Shown here: piece after piece, positions 27,892-38,977 of the stretch
How positions within the stretch are numbered: position 1 is the stretch's first letter
Layout: each line of letters begins with the position of its first letter
From: Lachnospiraceae bacterium
Lineage (GTDB): Bacteria; Bacillota; Clostridia; Lachnospirales; Lachnospiraceae
Assembly (NCBI GenBank): GCA_017462755.1
Contig: JAFTQM010000009.1
Span: 1-56,051, forward strand
Reading direction: 5' to 3'
DNA length: 56,051 bases
Translations under genes and position numbers: made by a program
Notes under the pieces: model-generated
Told to the model about the DNA's origin: nothing
The model's input: only the letters and a program-made list of their open reading frames with translations
Databases searched by the model: none

Positions 27892-29949
27892 TTATCTTTT
27901 TCCCCGACTCTTTGCCGGTGCCTTTCCACTCCCCGGCTTGCTTTTCGCTGCCATTCCACGCTGTTTAAAATTATCCGGACGTTCCGAAGCCGCTTTTCTG
28001 TTTCCAGCTTTTCCTTGCTTTCCGGAAATACTTTTACTATTCTTATTGCTTTTTCCTGTCTTTCCTGTCGCTGCCGTCTTCCCTTTGTTTGAAGAACCTT
28101 TTCCGCCCTTGCCTGCCGCCGCTTCCTCTGCACGCTTTTTCTCCATAGCAAAGCGCCGCGGCTTAATCAGGCACTTCGCATCAAAGCCAATCAAATCCGT
28201 TCTTCCTGCCTTATGCAATGCCTCATATACCAAATCGTAATTCTTTGGATTCCGATACTGAATCAATGCCCGCTGCATTGCCTTCTCATGCGGCGACTTC
28301 GGTACATAAACCGGCTCCATGGTACGCGGGTCCAGCTCTGTATAATACATACAGGTCGAAATCGTCGATGGTGTCGGATAAAAATCCTGCACCTGCTCCG
28401 GCATATATCCCAAATCCCTCAAATACTCTGCAAGCTCTATCGCTTCCTTCAAATTGGAGCCCGGATGCGAGGACATCAGATAAGGCACCACATACTGCTC
28501 CTTACCCAAGCGCTCATTGATTTTTTTGTATTTCGTCAAAAATTTCTCATATACTGCATTTTCCGGCTTACCCATCAGCTGCAGTACTGTATCACTGATA
28601 TGCTCCGGTGCTACCTTGAGCTGACCGCTGACATGATGCTCACACAGCTCTCTGAAAAAGGTATCATCCTTATCATGCACCAAATAATCGAACCGAATGC
28701 CCGAGCGAATAAACACCTTCTTTACCTTCGGAATGCTTCGAAGCTTACGAAGCAGACTCAGGTAATCCTTATGATCCACCTTTAGGTTTTTACACGGAGT
28801 TGGGAACAAGCACTGACGCTTCACACATACACCCTTCGTCAGCTGTTTGTCACATGCCGGTCCTCTAAAATTTGCCGTCGGACCGCCGACATCATAAATA
28901 TAGCCCTTGAAATCCGGCTCATTTACAAAGCCTTCTGCCTCCTTGATAATGGATTCGTGACTTCTGGTCTGGATGATTCTGCCCTGATGGAAGGTCAGCG
29001 CGCAAAAGCTGCAGCCGCCATAGCAGCCACGATTGCTGGTCAGAGAGAAACGCAAATCGCCCAATGCCGGGATGCCGCCTGCCTCATCATATATCGGATG
29101 CCAGGTGCGCATATACGGCAATGCATACACCCGATCCATTTCCTCCTGTGTCAAAGGTGTTGTCGGTGGATTCTGCACCACATACTGTGTTTCCCGATAC
29201 TTCTCCACCAGACGCTTTCCGCTAAACGGGTCCGTATTGCAATACTGGATATAAAAGCTTTTGGCAAAGGTTTTCTTATCTGCCACAATTTCATCATAGC
29301 TTGGCAAAAGCTCCGCATCATAAACCGATTCCAAATCCCTTGCCTTATACACCGTACCATTGACAAAGGTAATATGCTTCACATCAATTCCACTGTTCAG
29401 CGCATCCGCTATCTCCACAATCGGATGCTCTCCCATACCATAAATCAACAAATCCGCCTGAGAATCCAACAGAATCGAACGCTTTACCTTATCACTCCAA
29501 TAATCATAATGTGCCAGACGCCGCAAAGATACCTCGACACCACCGATGATAATCGGTATATTTTTGTGGCGCTTGCGAATCAGATTACAATAAACCGTAG
29601 TCGCACGATCCGGCCGCTTTCCCATCACACCGCCCGGCGTGTAATAGTCCATTGTCCGCGGCTTCTTGGCTACCGTATAGTGGTTGACCATCGTATCCAT
29701 ATTGCCGCCGCACACCAGATACGCCAAGCGCGGAATCCCCAACACCTCAATACTCTCCTCGTCCTTCCAGTCCGGCTGTGAGATAATTCCCACCTTATAG
29801 CCCTCGCTTTCCAGCAAGCGGCTAATCAATGCCGGAGCAAAGGACGGATGGTCTACATACGCATCACCGATAATATATACAAAATCGCACTGTTCCCAGC
29901 CGCGCTTCTCCATATCCTCTTTGCAAATTGGTAAAAATCCGTGTTCCAT
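27892..29949 (-). CDS. ygiQ: YgiQ-family radical SAM protein (UPF0313)
   Basis: The 685-residue product has the YgiQ order: a B12-binding-like N-terminal region ([20 protein letters not shown]), the radical-SAM cluster motif [10 protein letters not shown] (about residue 312) and the conserved C-terminal segment with [18 protein letters not shown] and [19 protein letters not shown] (shown only in part). The last 70 or so residues are a low-complexity Lys/Gly/Ser/Ala tail that may bind nucleic acid. The family's reaction is unknown. GAGGAG precedes the ATG. Neighbours in the operon are the hydrolase downstream and the membrane glycerophosphodiesterase 17 bp upstream. Confidence 0.92.
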   Translation of the reverse strand: MEHGFLPICKEDMEKRGWEQCDFVYIIGDAYVDHPSFAPALISRLLESEGYKVGIISQPDWKDEESIEVLGIPRLAYLVCGGNMDTMVNHYTVAKKPRTMDYYTPGGVMGKRPDRATTVYCNLIRKRHKNIPIIIGGVEVSLRRLAHYDYWSDKVKRSILLDSQADLLIYGMGEHPIVEIADALNSGIDVKHITFVNGTVYKARDLESVYDAELLPSYDEIVADKKTFAKSFYIQYCNTDPFSGKRLVEKYRETQYVVQNPPTTPLTQEEMDRVYALPYMRTWHPIYDEAGGIPALGDLRFSLTSNRGCYGGCSFCALTFHQGRIIQTRSHESIIKEAEGFVNEPDFKGYIYDVGGPTANFRGPACDKQLTKGVCVKRQCLFPTPCKNLKVDHKDYLSLLRKLRSIPKVKKVFIRSGIRFDYLVHDKDDTFFRELCEHHVSGQLKVAPEHISDTVLQLMGKPENAVYEKFLTKYKKINERLGKEQYVVPYLMSSHPGSNLKEAIELAEYLRDLGYMPEQVQDFYPTPSTISTCMYYTELDPRTMEPVYVPKSPHEKAMQRALIQYRNPKNYDLVYEALHKAGRTDLIGFDAKCLIKPRRFAMEKKRAEEAAAGKGGKGSSNKGKTAATGKTGKSNKNSKSISGKQGKAGNRKAASERPDNFKQRGMAAKSKPGSGKAPAKSRGKR

Positions 29950-29966
29950 AGCGTTCTCCTCGTGTT

Positions 29967-31772
29967 TTATTTTCTCTGAATCAGTTGCTTCATCAAGCGA
30001 ACAAATCCGCTACTTACTTCTTCTCCATGAATGATTTCCCGCGCCAGCACCGGACGGTCTGTAATAATATTGTCTACTCCCAGCTGCTTCATGCGTTTCA
30101 GCTCAGTTTCCGTATTTACCGTCCATGCATGCACCTCTTTACCATAACTGTGCATCCGTTTTACCAAGCTCTCCGTAATAAAGCTCGATCGAATACTAAA
30201 AAAGTCCACATATTCCTTTTCGTAAAAGCTTCCATAAGCAAAGGACAAAATGTATCCTGTTTTTATGGATTCGTTCTGTTCCTTCACCAGCTCTAACATC
30301 GACAGATTTGCCGCACTGATAACGCATTGGTTCTCCATATCATATTCTTCAATCAGTGCTACCACCTTTGTTACCAGACGTTCGCGTGCCTCTGCATTTC
30401 GTGCAACCTTCAGTTCAATATTCAAGGCAATCTGTCCCTTGCAGAGTTCAAACACCTCTGCTAACGTCGGAACCGTCGTTCCGGTATAGTCCGGTGAAAA
30501 CCAGCTCCCTGCCTCCAAGCCTCGGATTTCCTCAAAGGTCAGCTCCGACACCAGTGCATTCGCTCCGGTCGTCCGATTCAGATTCGTATCGTGCATCAGC
30601 ACCACCACACCATCCTGCGTTTCCTGCACGTCGATTTCTACAAAATCTGCCATGCTCTCAATCGCAAGCTCCAGTGCCGGCAACGTATTTTCCGGTGCTG
30701 CATCCGATGCCCCGCGGTGCGAGGTAATATAGGTTCCAAACAGTGTTTCACGCTCTGCCAGTGTACCATTTCGAAACGAATGATACAACGAAAAAAGATT
30801 CGCCAATACAATCAATACGAATGCCGTAATCACTGCAATCGACTCTCTTTTGGAGTGTTCCTCCGTCTCCGGCTGCTGTAAGACTCGTAGTCTGCTGACC
30901 GGAAGCTGTCTCAGCGCATACATAGAGTAATGCATCGTTAATGCAACATAATTTACAATCTGTCCCGCAATCGATACCAGAATACCCGTATAAAACAAAA
31001 GTTGACTATATGCGGTCAGCATAGCTGCATTTTGGATTGCAACCGGCTTGATTCGATATAAAATATAGCAGCCAACGAACAATGCTGCAAAAAAAATCAC
31101 CAGACTGATTGCTGCGAGGGTAAGATTCGTACCAAGCAGGCGGAACACCAACCGAAACGGTCGCTTCAAAACCAGCCCCACACTACGCCGATAGCTTTCC
31201 TTTACACTATATTCGCCAAGCACGCAATAATATAACGTGTATAAACCAAAAAAGTAAAACAATAATCCAACGATCAAGACAACGAAAAGAATTCCGATTC
31301 CGGTAAGCTGCTTTAACATGGTTCCTACCAAATAGGCCGGCAGCTGTATCTGCATTGCACAAACAACCAGCAACGGAAACAGGGATACTACACCGTTCAC
31401 TGCTGCAAACAGCAGCAAAAAGCCTCTGCCGCCCCGCTTGAGCAACCGTACCGTTTCCTGTACGCCTGCCAAAAAGCCCTCTGCCACTCTTACCCTTTTC
31501 TTTTTTAAAAACTCCCGATAATAAACCAATAGCGTTACGGACTCCAACAAATAGAGTAAGGCTCCCATCAAAAGCAGCAGTACGATAACGATAAGCGTTA
31601 CCGGATGCTTCAAAAACACAACCAAATTTTCAATGGTCAAATAACTATAGCCAGTCGCCCGAAGCAAAAATGGAAATACAATCCGAAGCAAAAAATATGC
31701 AATCAAAAGAAATGCTGCCTTATACAACAATTCAAATAATAATATTGCTTTGATATTTCCCGCTTTTCTCAC
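29967..31772 (-). CDS. Membrane glycerophosphoryl diester phosphodiesterase
   Basis: The 601-residue product has about 320 N-terminal residues with seven or so hydrophobic helices (the GPDPase membrane domain) and a C-terminal GDPD barrel from about residue 345. The catalytic set is visible: [14 protein letters not shown] with the catalytic His-Arg, [19 protein letters not shown] with the metal-binding Glu/Asp and the second His, LNIELK, and HAWTVNT. GDPDs split glycerophosphodiesters to glycerol-3-phosphate and an alcohol; the membrane domain suggests a lipid or teichoic-acid-related substrate. The start codon is GTG, with GGAGG seven bases upstream. It follows the ArsR-like gene by 24 bp. 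Confidence 0.9.
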   Translation of the reverse strand: MRKAGNIKAILLFELLYKAAFLLIAYFLLRIVFPFLLRATGYSYLTIENLVVFLKHPVTLIVIVLLLLMGALLYLLESVTLLVYYREFLKKKRVRVAEGFLAGVQETVRLLKRGGRGFLLLFAAVNGVVSLFPLLVVCAMQIQLPAYLVGTMLKQLTGIGILFVVLIVGLLFYFFGLYTLYYCVLGEYSVKESYRRSVGLVLKRPFRLVFRLLGTNLTLAAISLVIFFAALFVGCYILYRIKPVAIQNAAMLTAYSQLLFYTGILVSIAGQIVNYVALTMHYSMYALRQLPVSRLRVLQQPETEEHSKRESIAVITAFVLIVLANLFSLYHSFRNGTLAERETLFGTYITSHRGASDAAPENTLPALELAIESMADFVEIDVQETQDGVVVLMHDTNLNRTTGANALVSELTFEEIRGLEAGSWFSPDYTGTTVPTLAEVFELCKGQIALNIELKVARNAEARERLVTKVVALIEEYDMENQCVISAANLSMLELVKEQNESIKTGYILSFAYGSFYEKEYVDFFSIRSSFITESLVKRMHSYGKEVHAWTVNTETELKRMKQLGVDNIITDRPVLAREIIHGEEVSSGFVRLMKQLIQRK

Positions 31773-31796
31773 GCCTCTGCCTCCGGCTGTTCTTCC

Positions 31797-32711
31797 TTAC
31801 AGTGCATAATATTCTCTGCACAAAATTCCTTGGTCGTAATCTCCAAAGCCCTTTCCAAACAAGGTCATGCCGCCACAATTCACCGTATCCTTCGGTACGG
31901 AAATCCGGAAGGTAAGAACCGAGGTATAATCAATCCCAAGCTCATCAATCGTTACGTCACTGATTTTATTGCCTCCGTCAATAAAGGTCCCCTCTTCCGT
32001 TATGGACAGACTCTTTAGTAAACCGTACTGATTGCAATTGACCGGCCACCACTCCGGCGTAAAATGCCCACGCCTTGCGCCGTAATCTCCCGGACTAATC
32101 CATTTGCCCACATTCACTCCGGCAATCTCAAAATAAATATCCGACGGATAATCCTCGTTATAACCCGGATATTCCGAAGAAATCTCAAAGGACAGCTCTA
32201 ACTTCGTCAGCCGCTCTCCTGCCTTTAACCGGTTCGGCAGATGATAGGTCACAAAACCATCTCCAAACCAGAACACTCCGGCATCATAATGATTCGGAAA
32301 CATAAAGTATTTCGGTGCATCAAATTCTCCGATAATCCCGGACGGAGTCGCAATTCCGCAGGTCGGCGATACTTTACAGTCATGATATGCTCCCACCGGA
32401 ATATCATCCTCATAAAAATCAATGTTTTCTGCCTCCGGCCGCATATCAATCAGCATATGGTCAAACCGAGGCTTGCAAATCTTGGAATTGCCCCGCTTGC
32501 CCGGCACGGTCAGAATATCTATCAGACCTGCCTCCAACAGCTTGTCCATATGCATGGATATTGCACTGTTTGTCAGCTTTAACTTTCTGGCGATGTCATC
32601 CATCTTCAAATCGCCGTCCTCATACAAAAGCTCCATAATTCGTACACGCATCGGTGCGCTCAACGCTTTAAATACCAGCTCTGCTTCTCTTAACGATTTA
32701 TAATGCTTCAT
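31797..32711 (-). CDS. ArsR-type winged-helix transcriptional regulator with C-terminal ligand-like domain
   Basis: The first 80 of 304 residues are an ArsR winged helix (LVFKALSAPMRVRIMELL, DDIARKLKLTNSAISMHMDKL, and a wing at VPGKRGNSK). The other 220 residues form a beta-rich domain that is not recognised, with aromatic-rich stretches (YFMFPNHYDAGVFWFGDG, WPVNCNQYGL) that recall sugar-binding folds. Short DNA-binding plus long C-terminal halves of this kind occur in Clostridia. The target is unknown; the neighbouring epimerase could hint at carbohydrate sensing, but that is inference. It begins 6 bp after the FtsK stop codon, so it is translated from the same message. Confidence 0.8.
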   Translation of the reverse strand: MKHYKSLREAELVFKALSAPMRVRIMELLYEDGDLKMDDIARKLKLTNSAISMHMDKLLEAGLIDILTVPGKRGNSKICKPRFDHMLIDMRPEAENIDFYEDDIPVGAYHDCKVSPTCGIATPSGIIGEFDAPKYFMFPNHYDAGVFWFGDGFVTYHLPNRLKAGERLTKLELSFEISSEYPGYNEDYPSDIYFEIAGVNVGKWISPGDYGARRGHFTPEWWPVNCNQYGLLKSLSITEEGTFIDGGNKISDVTIDELGIDYTSVLTFRISVPKDTVNCGGMTLFGKGFGDYDQGILCREYYAL

Positions 32712-32717
32712 TGCTTA

Positions 32718-35678
32718 TCATCCCTTTTGTTCTATATACTGCTCAAATTCTTCCATTGTCATCAAAATCTTTCTTGGCTTGGTGCCTTCCTCCGGCCCTA
32801 CCACTCCGGCAGCCGTCAGCTGATCCATAATACGCGCGGCACGGTTAAAGCCGATTTTGTAGACACGCTGCAGCATGCCAATGGAAGCCTTTTCTTTTTC
32901 GATAATAAAACGACCTGCCTCTACAAAGTAGTCGTCCTTATCACTGCCACCGGTACTGCCCGAAGCAGCCTCTCCGCTCGCTGCTGCCGTGGTAATCTGC
33001 TGGCTTACTTCCTCGCTGTATCCGGCACCCTCTGCCTGTTCCTTTAAGAAATCAACCACTGCGCTGACCTCCGCATCCGATACAAAGGCACCCTGAATAC
33101 GCACCGGCTTCGGATAACCGGATGGGAAAAAGAGCATATCACCCTTACCAAGCAGCTTCTCTGCTCCGCCACCGTCCAAAATCGTACGGGAGTCTACCAC
33201 CGAGGTTACCGCAAAGGCAATACGCGACGGTACATTCGCCTTAATCAGACCGGTAATAACATTTACTGACGGACGCTGCGTTGCGATAATCAGATGCAAG
33301 CCTGCTGCACGCGCCATCTGCGCCAGACGGCAAATCGCATCCTCGACCTCACCGGAGGCTACCATCATCAAATCCGCAAGCTCGTCTACGATAATTACTA
33401 TCTGCGGCAGCTTCGGATACTTCGGATCCTCTAGATTCTCCGCCTTCGCCTTTTCGACTCGTTCATTGTAGCCCTTCAAATCACGCACACCCAGCTGCGC
33501 AAATTTGTTGTAACGGTCGGTCATCTCCGCAACCGCCCAGTTCAGTGCGGCACTCGCCTTCTTCGGGTCGGTCACGACCGGAATCAGCAGGTGCGGAATA
33601 CCGTTATATACGCTCAGCTCTACGACCTTCGGGTCAACCATAATCAGCTTGACATCTGCCGGGTCTGCTTTGTACAAAATACTCATAATAATGGTATTAA
33701 TACATACCGATTTACCGGAACCGGTCGCACCGGCAATCAGCATATGCGGCATCTTTGCAATATCCGACACAATCGTCTGACCGCTGATGTTCTTACCCAC
33801 CGCAAATGCCAGCTTCGATTTATGCTCGGTAAATTCCGTACTTTCTAACAGCTCACGCAACGCAACCATCGAATTTTCCTTGTTCGGAATCTCGATACCT
33901 ACCGCTGCCTTGCCCGGAATCGGTGCTTCAATATGAATATCCGCAGCCGCCCTATTTAACTTAATATCATCGGAAAGCTTGGTAATCTGGCTTACCTTTA
34001 CGCCCTGCTCTAACTGCAGCTCATACTGTGTTACCGATGGACCGCAGCTGATATTGGTTACCGTTACACGCACACCAAAGCTTTCCAGCGTACTTTGCAG
34101 CTTCATCGCCGTTTCCCTCAATGCCTGTTCGTTCTTCGCCTTACCCGGTGGCGGCGGAGCCAGTAAGCTCAATGGCGGAAACTCGTATTTCTTTTCTACA
34201 GTTGTCTGCTCAATCTGTGTTGCAATATCGGCAGCCACTCCGTTTTCTCCATTGTCAGAAACTGCAGACTTTGCGACAGGCTTGTCCGGTACAGCCTTTT
34301 CTGCCGGTGCCACAGACCTCTCCGGTGCAGTAAACTCTTGCACCACTTCCGGTTGTTCATACACTTCGGCTACACTCTGTACCATCGGTTCTTCGTTTAT
34401 CACACTGTCCGTCTGAATCTCTATCCGTGGTGTCGTTTCTCTTTCGATACATTCAGCCGTATGGATTGTAATTTTCGGCTGCACTGCTTCTACCTGCTCA
34501 GACTGCGATTCTGTATTGCCAAACTTTCTTCTCAGCTCATCCTCATAAACTCTTCCGTCAGACGCTCTTTTTATCTCGGAAGTCGTAATTTCCTGCATTT
34601 CTACAACTGTATTGTAAAAATGACGCTCCTTGGTATCCGTTACTGCTTCATTTTCTACCGCAGTAGTCTCGCCATTTCCCGACACTCCTGCACTCTCTTC
34701 CATTTGCATTACATCCGTTTTTTCTTCTACGCTTCCATTTTCAAACTTTCCACGCCACTTCAAGGAATCCACAAAGGATAATGGCTTTTCCTTTTCCGGC
34801 TTTTCTGCCTTGGTTTCCTGTACCGTCTGCTCGTCCTTGGCCGCATTCTTCTTCGGGAAGGTAATCACTCTGGCTCTGCGAATCGGCTCCTCTCCCTCTT
34901 CGTATGCCTCCAGCTCCCGCTGCAAACGCAGCTCCTCACGCTCCTCATAGGAGGCACGATGCTCGCGGATTCTCTCCCCGGTTGCCTTTTGAATATACGC
35001 AAACAGCTCTTTACCGGTCAACAGCATCAGACAAATCAGCATAACAATGACCAAAATCACAGCCGTTGCTACCGTATCAAACAACGGACACAACAGCTTT
35101 ACCGGAGTACCTCCAAGCAGACCGCCGCCATTGTGACTTGCTGCAGAAAGCTTGAAATACTCGTGCCATTTTACCTCCGGATCAAACCCGTTTGCCAGTT
35201 CATACAACGATGCCACACAAATAAAGAAACCTGCTATCGTCACAATCCTTCGCTTTGCAAGACGATTGTGTTTGTTTGAAATCGAAAATGCTACCGTCAA
35301 AAACAATGCAAACGGAAACAGATATGCAAAAATGCCAAATAAGCCGAACACTACATAATTCAGCCAATCTCCTACGGTACCGCACAAATGTATATAGCTT
35401 AAGAAAAACAAAATCGACACCAACAGGGTTACTGCCAATATAATCTCATCCCGCATCGACGCAGACATCCGTTCCTTTGCCGGTTCCTGTTCCTTCTGCC
35501 GTCCGGTCATCGAAGCTCCCTTCGTTCTGCCGGTCGTACCCTTTTGTCCGGTTGTCCGACTGCCTCCGGCTGTCTTTGTCTTTCCGGCCGTACTGCTGCC
35601 CCGTCCGCCCGTCGTCTTCTTTGCTGCCGTGGACTTGGTCGTAGTACTCCTTGTTTTATTTCCACCTTGATTTGCCAT
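32718..35678 (-). CDS. ftsK: DNA translocase FtsK/SpoIIIE
   Basis: The 986-residue protein pumps chromosomal DNA through the septum at division and, as SpoIIIE, into the forespore. It has a basic, Gly/Thr-rich N-terminal tail of about 75 residues and four transmembrane helices (about residues 85-235). A long acidic, low-complexity linker follows to about residue 500. The motor has Walker A GATGSGKS and Walker [11 protein letters not shown], and a C-terminal gamma winged helix ([22 protein letters not shown], abbreviated) reads polar DNA motifs. AAGGAG precedes the ATG. The position after tepA and uppP matches the tepA-spoIIIE neighbourhood of Bacillus and agrees with the presence of sigG. Confidence 0.95.
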   Translation of the reverse strand: MANQGGNKTRSTTTKSTAAKKTTGGRGSSTAGKTKTAGGSRTTGQKGTTGRTKGASMTGRQKEQEPAKERMSASMRDEIILAVTLLVSILFFLSYIHLCGTVGDWLNYVVFGLFGIFAYLFPFALFLTVAFSISNKHNRLAKRRIVTIAGFFICVASLYELANGFDPEVKWHEYFKLSAASHNGGGLLGGTPVKLLCPLFDTVATAVILVIVMLICLMLLTGKELFAYIQKATGERIREHRASYEEREELRLQRELEAYEEGEEPIRRARVITFPKKNAAKDEQTVQETKAEKPEKEKPLSFVDSLKWRGKFENGSVEEKTDVMQMEESAGVSGNGETTAVENEAVTDTKERHFYNTVVEMQEITTSEIKRASDGRVYEDELRRKFGNTESQSEQVEAVQPKITIHTAECIERETTPRIEIQTDSVINEEPMVQSVAEVYEQPEVVQEFTAPERSVAPAEKAVPDKPVAKSAVSDNGENGVAADIATQIEQTTVEKKYEFPPLSLLAPPPPGKAKNEQALRETAMKLQSTLESFGVRVTVTNISCGPSVTQYELQLEQGVKVSQITKLSDDIKLNRAAADIHIEAPIPGKAAVGIEIPNKENSMVALRELLESTEFTEHKSKLAFAVGKNISGQTIVSDIAKMPHMLIAGATGSGKSVCINTIIMSILYKADPADVKLIMVDPKVVELSVYNGIPHLLIPVVTDPKKASAALNWAVAEMTDRYNKFAQLGVRDLKGYNERVEKAKAENLEDPKYPKLPQIVIIVDELADLMMVASGEVEDAICRLAQMARAAGLHLIIATQRPSVNVITGLIKANVPSRIAFAVTSVVDSRTILDGGGAEKLLGKGDMLFFPSGYPKPVRIQGAFVSDAEVSAVVDFLKEQAEGAGYSEEVSQQITTAAASGEAASGSTGGSDKDDYFVEAGRFIIEKEKASIGMLQRVYKIGFNRAARIMDQLTAAGVVGPEEGTKPRKILMTMEEFEQYIEQKG

Positions 35679-35702
35679 GCACTAACTCCTTTTATCGTTC
35701 GC

Positions 35703-36554
35703 TTAAAGAACAAAATATCCTAAAAGAATGATACCCAATACAATCCGATACCAACCGAATACCACAAAATTATGCTTTCTGATGTAACTCATCAAAAAGC
35801 GGATTACAACGATGGATACCAAAAACGCCACCAGCATACCGGTAACCAGTATTCCGATTTCATCTCCGGACAATGCAAATCCGGTCTCCATCCCAAACTT
35901 TAACAGCTTAATCAGACTGGCACCTGCCATCACCGGCACTGCCAGAAAGAACGTAAACTCCGCTGCTACCGCCCGGCTGGTTCCGACCAACATGCCGCCG
36001 ATGATTGTCGCCCCGGAACGCGAGGTTCCCGGTATCAGCGCCAGCATCTGAAACAGACCAATCCAAAGCGCGGTCTTGTAAGTAATCTGCGAAATATCCG
36101 CAATCGGCGCATTGCTCTTAAGCAGCTGACCATTTGATGCCTTCAAACGTCTCTCTATCACAATAAACAGCACACCGTATACCACCAGCATCACAGCTAC
36201 AATCACCGGCTTCATCAGCAGCGCATCAATTTCATCGTCAAACAAAATGCCTATCACACCGGCAGGCACACACGCAGTTAATATTTTAAACCACATCGAA
36301 AAGGTATCTTTTTTTATGTAGTATTTTTCCTTGGTCGAAAACGGCCATAACTGTTTAAAATACAGCAGCACTACCGCCAATATCGCTCCTAACTGAATCA
36401 CCACAAGGAACATTGCCTTAAATTCCTCGGACACCCGAAGCTTAATAAACTCATCGACCAAAATCATATGACCGGTACTGCTGATTGGAAGCCATTCCGT
36501 AATTCCTTCCACCAATCCCAGAAATACCACTTTTAACCATTCCACAAAATCCAT
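35703..36554 (-). CDS. uppP: Undecaprenyl-diphosphatase UppP (BacA)
   Basis: UppP dephosphorylates undecaprenyl diphosphate at the membrane so that the carrier can be reused for peptidoglycan and other wall polymers. The 283-residue product has the family signatures EGITEWLPISSTGHM near the N-terminus and PGTSRSGATI with the catalytic serine/arginine, plus about eight hydrophobic helices. The frame opens at 36641, but GAGGAATGT directly precedes the ATG at 36554 and the family starts there. It lies between the TepA-like gene and ftsK on the same strand. Confidence 0.95.
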   Translation of the reverse strand: MDFVEWLKVVFLGLVEGITEWLPISSTGHMILVDEFIKLRVSEEFKAMFLVVIQLGAILAVVLLYFKQLWPFSTKEKYYIKKDTFSMWFKILTACVPAGVIGILFDDEIDALLMKPVIVAVMLVVYGVLFIVIERRLKASNGQLLKSNAPIADISQITYKTALWIGLFQMLALIPGTSRSGATIIGGMLVGTSRAVAAEFTFFLAVPVMAGASLIKLLKFGMETGFALSGDEIGILVTGMLVAFLVSIVVIRFLMSYIRKHNFVVFGWYRIVLGIILLGYFVL

Positions 36555-36683
36555 ACATTCCTCTTTCCCGCCCTTTGCAGGCTTTCCGTTTCCAATCTGA
36601 CATACTCTATTCAGTATAGCACAAAACGTCGCATTCCACAAGTTCTGCCGTAAGCGAAACTTTTGCAGAATGCGACAATTTTC

Positions 36684-37385
36684 TTACCCTTTCTTCTCCT
36701 GTTCAATCATGCAGTGCAGCCGTCCCATTGCCTCTCTAATCCCTCCAACCTCATCAATCAGACCACACTCCACTGCCTCCTGCCCGACCAAAATCGTGCC
36801 TAAATCCTTCGAGAGCATTCCGGTATTCATCATCATCTGCTCCAGACTCTTTTTTTCCGCCCGAGAATGCAGCGTGATAAAATCCAAAATCCGATCCTGA
36901 ATCCGCTTAAAATAATCATAGGTCTGCTTGGCTCCGATGATTGTTCCGTTCATCCTCACCGGATGCATAATCATCGTTCCGCTCGGCACAATAAAGGAAT
37001 AATCCGTCGCTACTGCGAGCGGTACTCCGATGGAATGACCGCCACCTAACACCAGCGATACACTCGGTTTGCCAAGCGACGCAATCATCTCTGCTATCGC
37101 TAAACCACTCTCCACATCTCCGCCAACCGTATTCAGCAGCACCAAAAGCCCATCCACCTCCGTACTGTCCTCAATCGCCGCCAGCTGCGGCAGTACATGC
37201 TCGTACTTCGTCGTCTTTTGCGAGGACGCCAGACACTCATGTCCCTCGATTTCCCCGATAATACTCAGCAAATGAATCCGGTGTCTTGCCGCATTCTCAT
37301 CCAACGTTACCTGACCATACTCCGATATCTTCTGGTCTCTCTGTTCTTCCTTATCCTGCTTCTTCTCTTCTTTCTCATCCACCAT
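36684..37385 (-). CDS. tepA: ClpP-fold serine protease, TepA-like
   Basis: The 233-residue product has a charged Lys/Glu-rich N-terminus (about 45 residues) followed by a ClpP/crotonase-type protease domain. It shows HLLSIIGEIEGHE, LLNTVGGDVESGLAIAEMI, the serine elbow GGGHSIGVPLA with the likely catalytic Ser, and TMIMHPVRMNGT with the catalytic His. The motifs and the position next to ftsK/spoIIIE match TepA (YmfB), called translocation-enhancing protein in Bacillus. The frame opens at 37514 inside the upstream gene, but AGGAG precedes the ATG at 37385. That site lies in the 3' arm of a hairpin (37386-37436), so expression may be limited by RNA structure. Confidence 0.87.
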   Translation of the reverse strand: MVDEKEEKKQDKEEQRDQKISEYGQVTLDENAARHRIHLLSIIGEIEGHECLASSQKTTKYEHVLPQLAAIEDSTEVDGLLVLLNTVGGDVESGLAIAEMIASLGKPSVSLVLGGGHSIGVPLAVATDYSFIVPSGTMIMHPVRMNGTIIGAKQTYDYFKRIQDRILDFITLHSRAEKKSLEQMMMNTGMLSKDLGTILVGQEAVECGLIDEVGGIREAMGRLHCMIEQEKKG

Positions 37386-37436
37386 AAAAAACACACTCCT
37401 GTCATTTTTTATAGTATCTGCAACGGAGTGTGTTTT
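37386..37436 (-). promoter_or_regulatory. Hairpin that sequesters the tepA ribosome binding site (attenuator-like)
   Basis: On the minus strand AAAACACACTCC (37436-37425) pairs perfectly with GGAGTGTGTTTT (37399-37388) around a 25-nt loop, followed by two more T and the tepA ATG. The 3' arm contains the Shine-Dalgarno GGAG, and the stem plus six T has terminator form. It could both end the M16 peptidase message and control tepA translation. Confidence 0.65.
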
Positions 37437-37462
37437 ATTCCTGCTTTTATTTTCTATGCTCG

Positions 37463-38866
37463 TTACACTGCCTGCGCCGTCAGCTCCTTCCAGATGCGCC
37501 GCAGTGCATTCCAATTACCATTTTCACGATTTCCTACCACGCAAATGCTGCAACAGCTCAAATTCAGACATTCCTTCGCCAGTTGCCTGATTTCCTCACA
37601 GGTAACTGCTTCAATCCTTTCAAGCTTTTCCTCTAAGGTATAAAGTCTTGCATCCGCCAGTGCAAACTTCGCATTGGAATCCATTCGTGTCTTTGGGCTT
37701 TCTGCATTCATAATCAACTCTGTCTTTACCTGCTGCTTGTGCATCGTCAGCTCCTCCGGAGTCAGCCCATGCTCCGTAAACTCCCTGATAATCTCTATCG
37801 TTTCCCGCAGCACCTGCTCTGCAAGCCCCGGCTGTACCGTAATATCAATATGAAACAGCCCCGCCTTCTGATAGGCGCTGCTATAAGAATATACCGAATA
37901 TGCCAATCCCTCTTCTTCCCGGATTCGCTGAAACAAACGGGAATTGTTGCTGCCACCGAACACCGAATTAAAAATCGAATACATAAACCGTCTTTCATCT
38001 CCCAGCACCAAGCCCGGAAACGCCAGATTCATATGCAGCTGCTCGATATCCTTATGCTCCGTTACAAAGCTGCAAAAATACTCCGGTGCCGTTATTGTTC
38101 CGGTCGCCCGCTCACTATGTAATTTGTTATTCTGCGACCTTTCCTCCGGATAAACCGCAAAATACGGCTCTAGTGCCAGCTCAGACTTTTTCTCTGCCTT
38201 CAGTGCCTGTGCTGCAAGCTGTGGAGAAAACGGCTTCGGTCGGATTCGCCCGAAGCTTTTTGCCAGACAGGCAAGCATCTCCTTTTCCTCATAGCCGCCT
38301 GCAACCGAAATCAGCATATTTTCACCATAATAATTCTGCTTCTGAAATGCCAAAAGCTGTTCCTTATCAAAGCTTCGCACCGTCGTCTTCGTACCGGAAA
38401 TCAAAAAGCCCAACGCATCCTCACGCCAGACACGCTTCTGCAGCAGCTCATGCACCAAGTCCTCCGGCGAATCTGCGTACATATCAATCTCATCCATGAC
38501 CACACGCTTTTCCTTCGCGAGCTCCTTCGCATCCATTTTGGTACCGGAAAGCATATCTCCTAACAACGCAATCATTTCCGGCAAATTCTCGGTAATGGTC
38601 ATTCCGTACAGCGCAGTGCATTCCTTACTGGTAAACGCATTCACATCATCCCCCATACGCACCGTAATATCCGCAATTTCCTTCGCCGTATGCTTATGCG
38701 TTCCCTTGAACAGCATATGCTCAATCAAATGACAAATACCGTTCTCTTCTCTCGTCTCATGCGAGGAACCTACCTTGACAAATGCACCAATGGATACCGT
38801 TCTCCGGTTCTCCATCGGCTCCGAAATTATCTCAATTCCATTATCCAGCCGATATCTATGAAACAT
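37463..38866 (-). CDS. M16 (pitrilysin) family zinc peptidase
   Basis: The 467-residue product has the inverted zinc motif HxxEH (H46-L-I-E49-H50, in ICHLIEHMLFKGT). The distal metal ligand region is EKRVVMDEIDMYADSPED, and the C-terminal half has the RxxY-type segment typical of M16 (EEGLAYSVYSYSS). Size and position two genes from pnp and just before tepA/ftsK correspond to MlpA (YmxG) of Bacillus. The substrate is unknown; processing of small peptides is the usual guess. It has its own promoter at 38912-38940. Confidence 0.9.
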   Translation of the reverse strand: MFHRYRLDNGIEIISEPMENRRTVSIGAFVKVGSSHETREENGICHLIEHMLFKGTHKHTAKEIADITVRMGDDVNAFTSKECTALYGMTITENLPEMIALLGDMLSGTKMDAKELAKEKRVVMDEIDMYADSPEDLVHELLQKRVWREDALGFLISGTKTTVRSFDKEQLLAFQKQNYYGENMLISVAGGYEEKEMLACLAKSFGRIRPKPFSPQLAAQALKAEKKSELALEPYFAVYPEERSQNNKLHSERATGTITAPEYFCSFVTEHKDIEQLHMNLAFPGLVLGDERRFMYSIFNSVFGGSNNSRLFQRIREEEGLAYSVYSYSSAYQKAGLFHIDITVQPGLAEQVLRETIEIIREFTEHGLTPEELTMHKQQVKTELIMNAESPKTRMDSNAKFALADARLYTLEEKLERIEAVTCEEIRQLAKECLNLSCCSICVVGNRENGNWNALRRIWKELTAQAV

Positions 38867-38911
38867 ACTCTCTTAGACCTTTCTATACTCCTGCACATTC
38901 TTCACGGTTCG

Positions 38912-38940
38912 ATTATAACAAATCTTCTCCGAAAAAACAA
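38912..38940 (-). promoter_or_regulatory. Sigma-A promoter of the M16 peptidase unit
   Basis: TTGTTT (38935-38940), 17 bp and TATAAT (38912-38917) on the minus strand. The -35 box overlaps the T-tract of the preceding terminator. No other promoter was seen down to the epimerase gene, so this one may drive a long operon. Confidence 0.68.
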
Positions 38941-38962
38941 CCGACAGAGATTTTCTCTGCCG
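38931..38962 (-). terminator. Intrinsic terminator of the small membrane protein gene
   Basis: On the minus strand CGGCAGAGA and TCTCTGTCG form a 9-bp stem with one G-T pair and a 3-nt loop, followed by GTTGTTTTTT. It lies 16 bp after the stop codon at 38978. Confidence 0.7.
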
Positions 38963-38977
38963 ATTTGTCCCCATCCT

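Noticed and set aside
28957-29781. 274-codon plus-strand ORF opposite the YgiQ gene
   Set aside because: It is antisense to a strongly conserved radical SAM gene and its composition is that of a frame shadow.
36555-36641. 29-residue N-terminal extension of UppP
   Set aside because: The extension is unlike the family and the Shine-Dalgarno lies just before the ATG at 36554.
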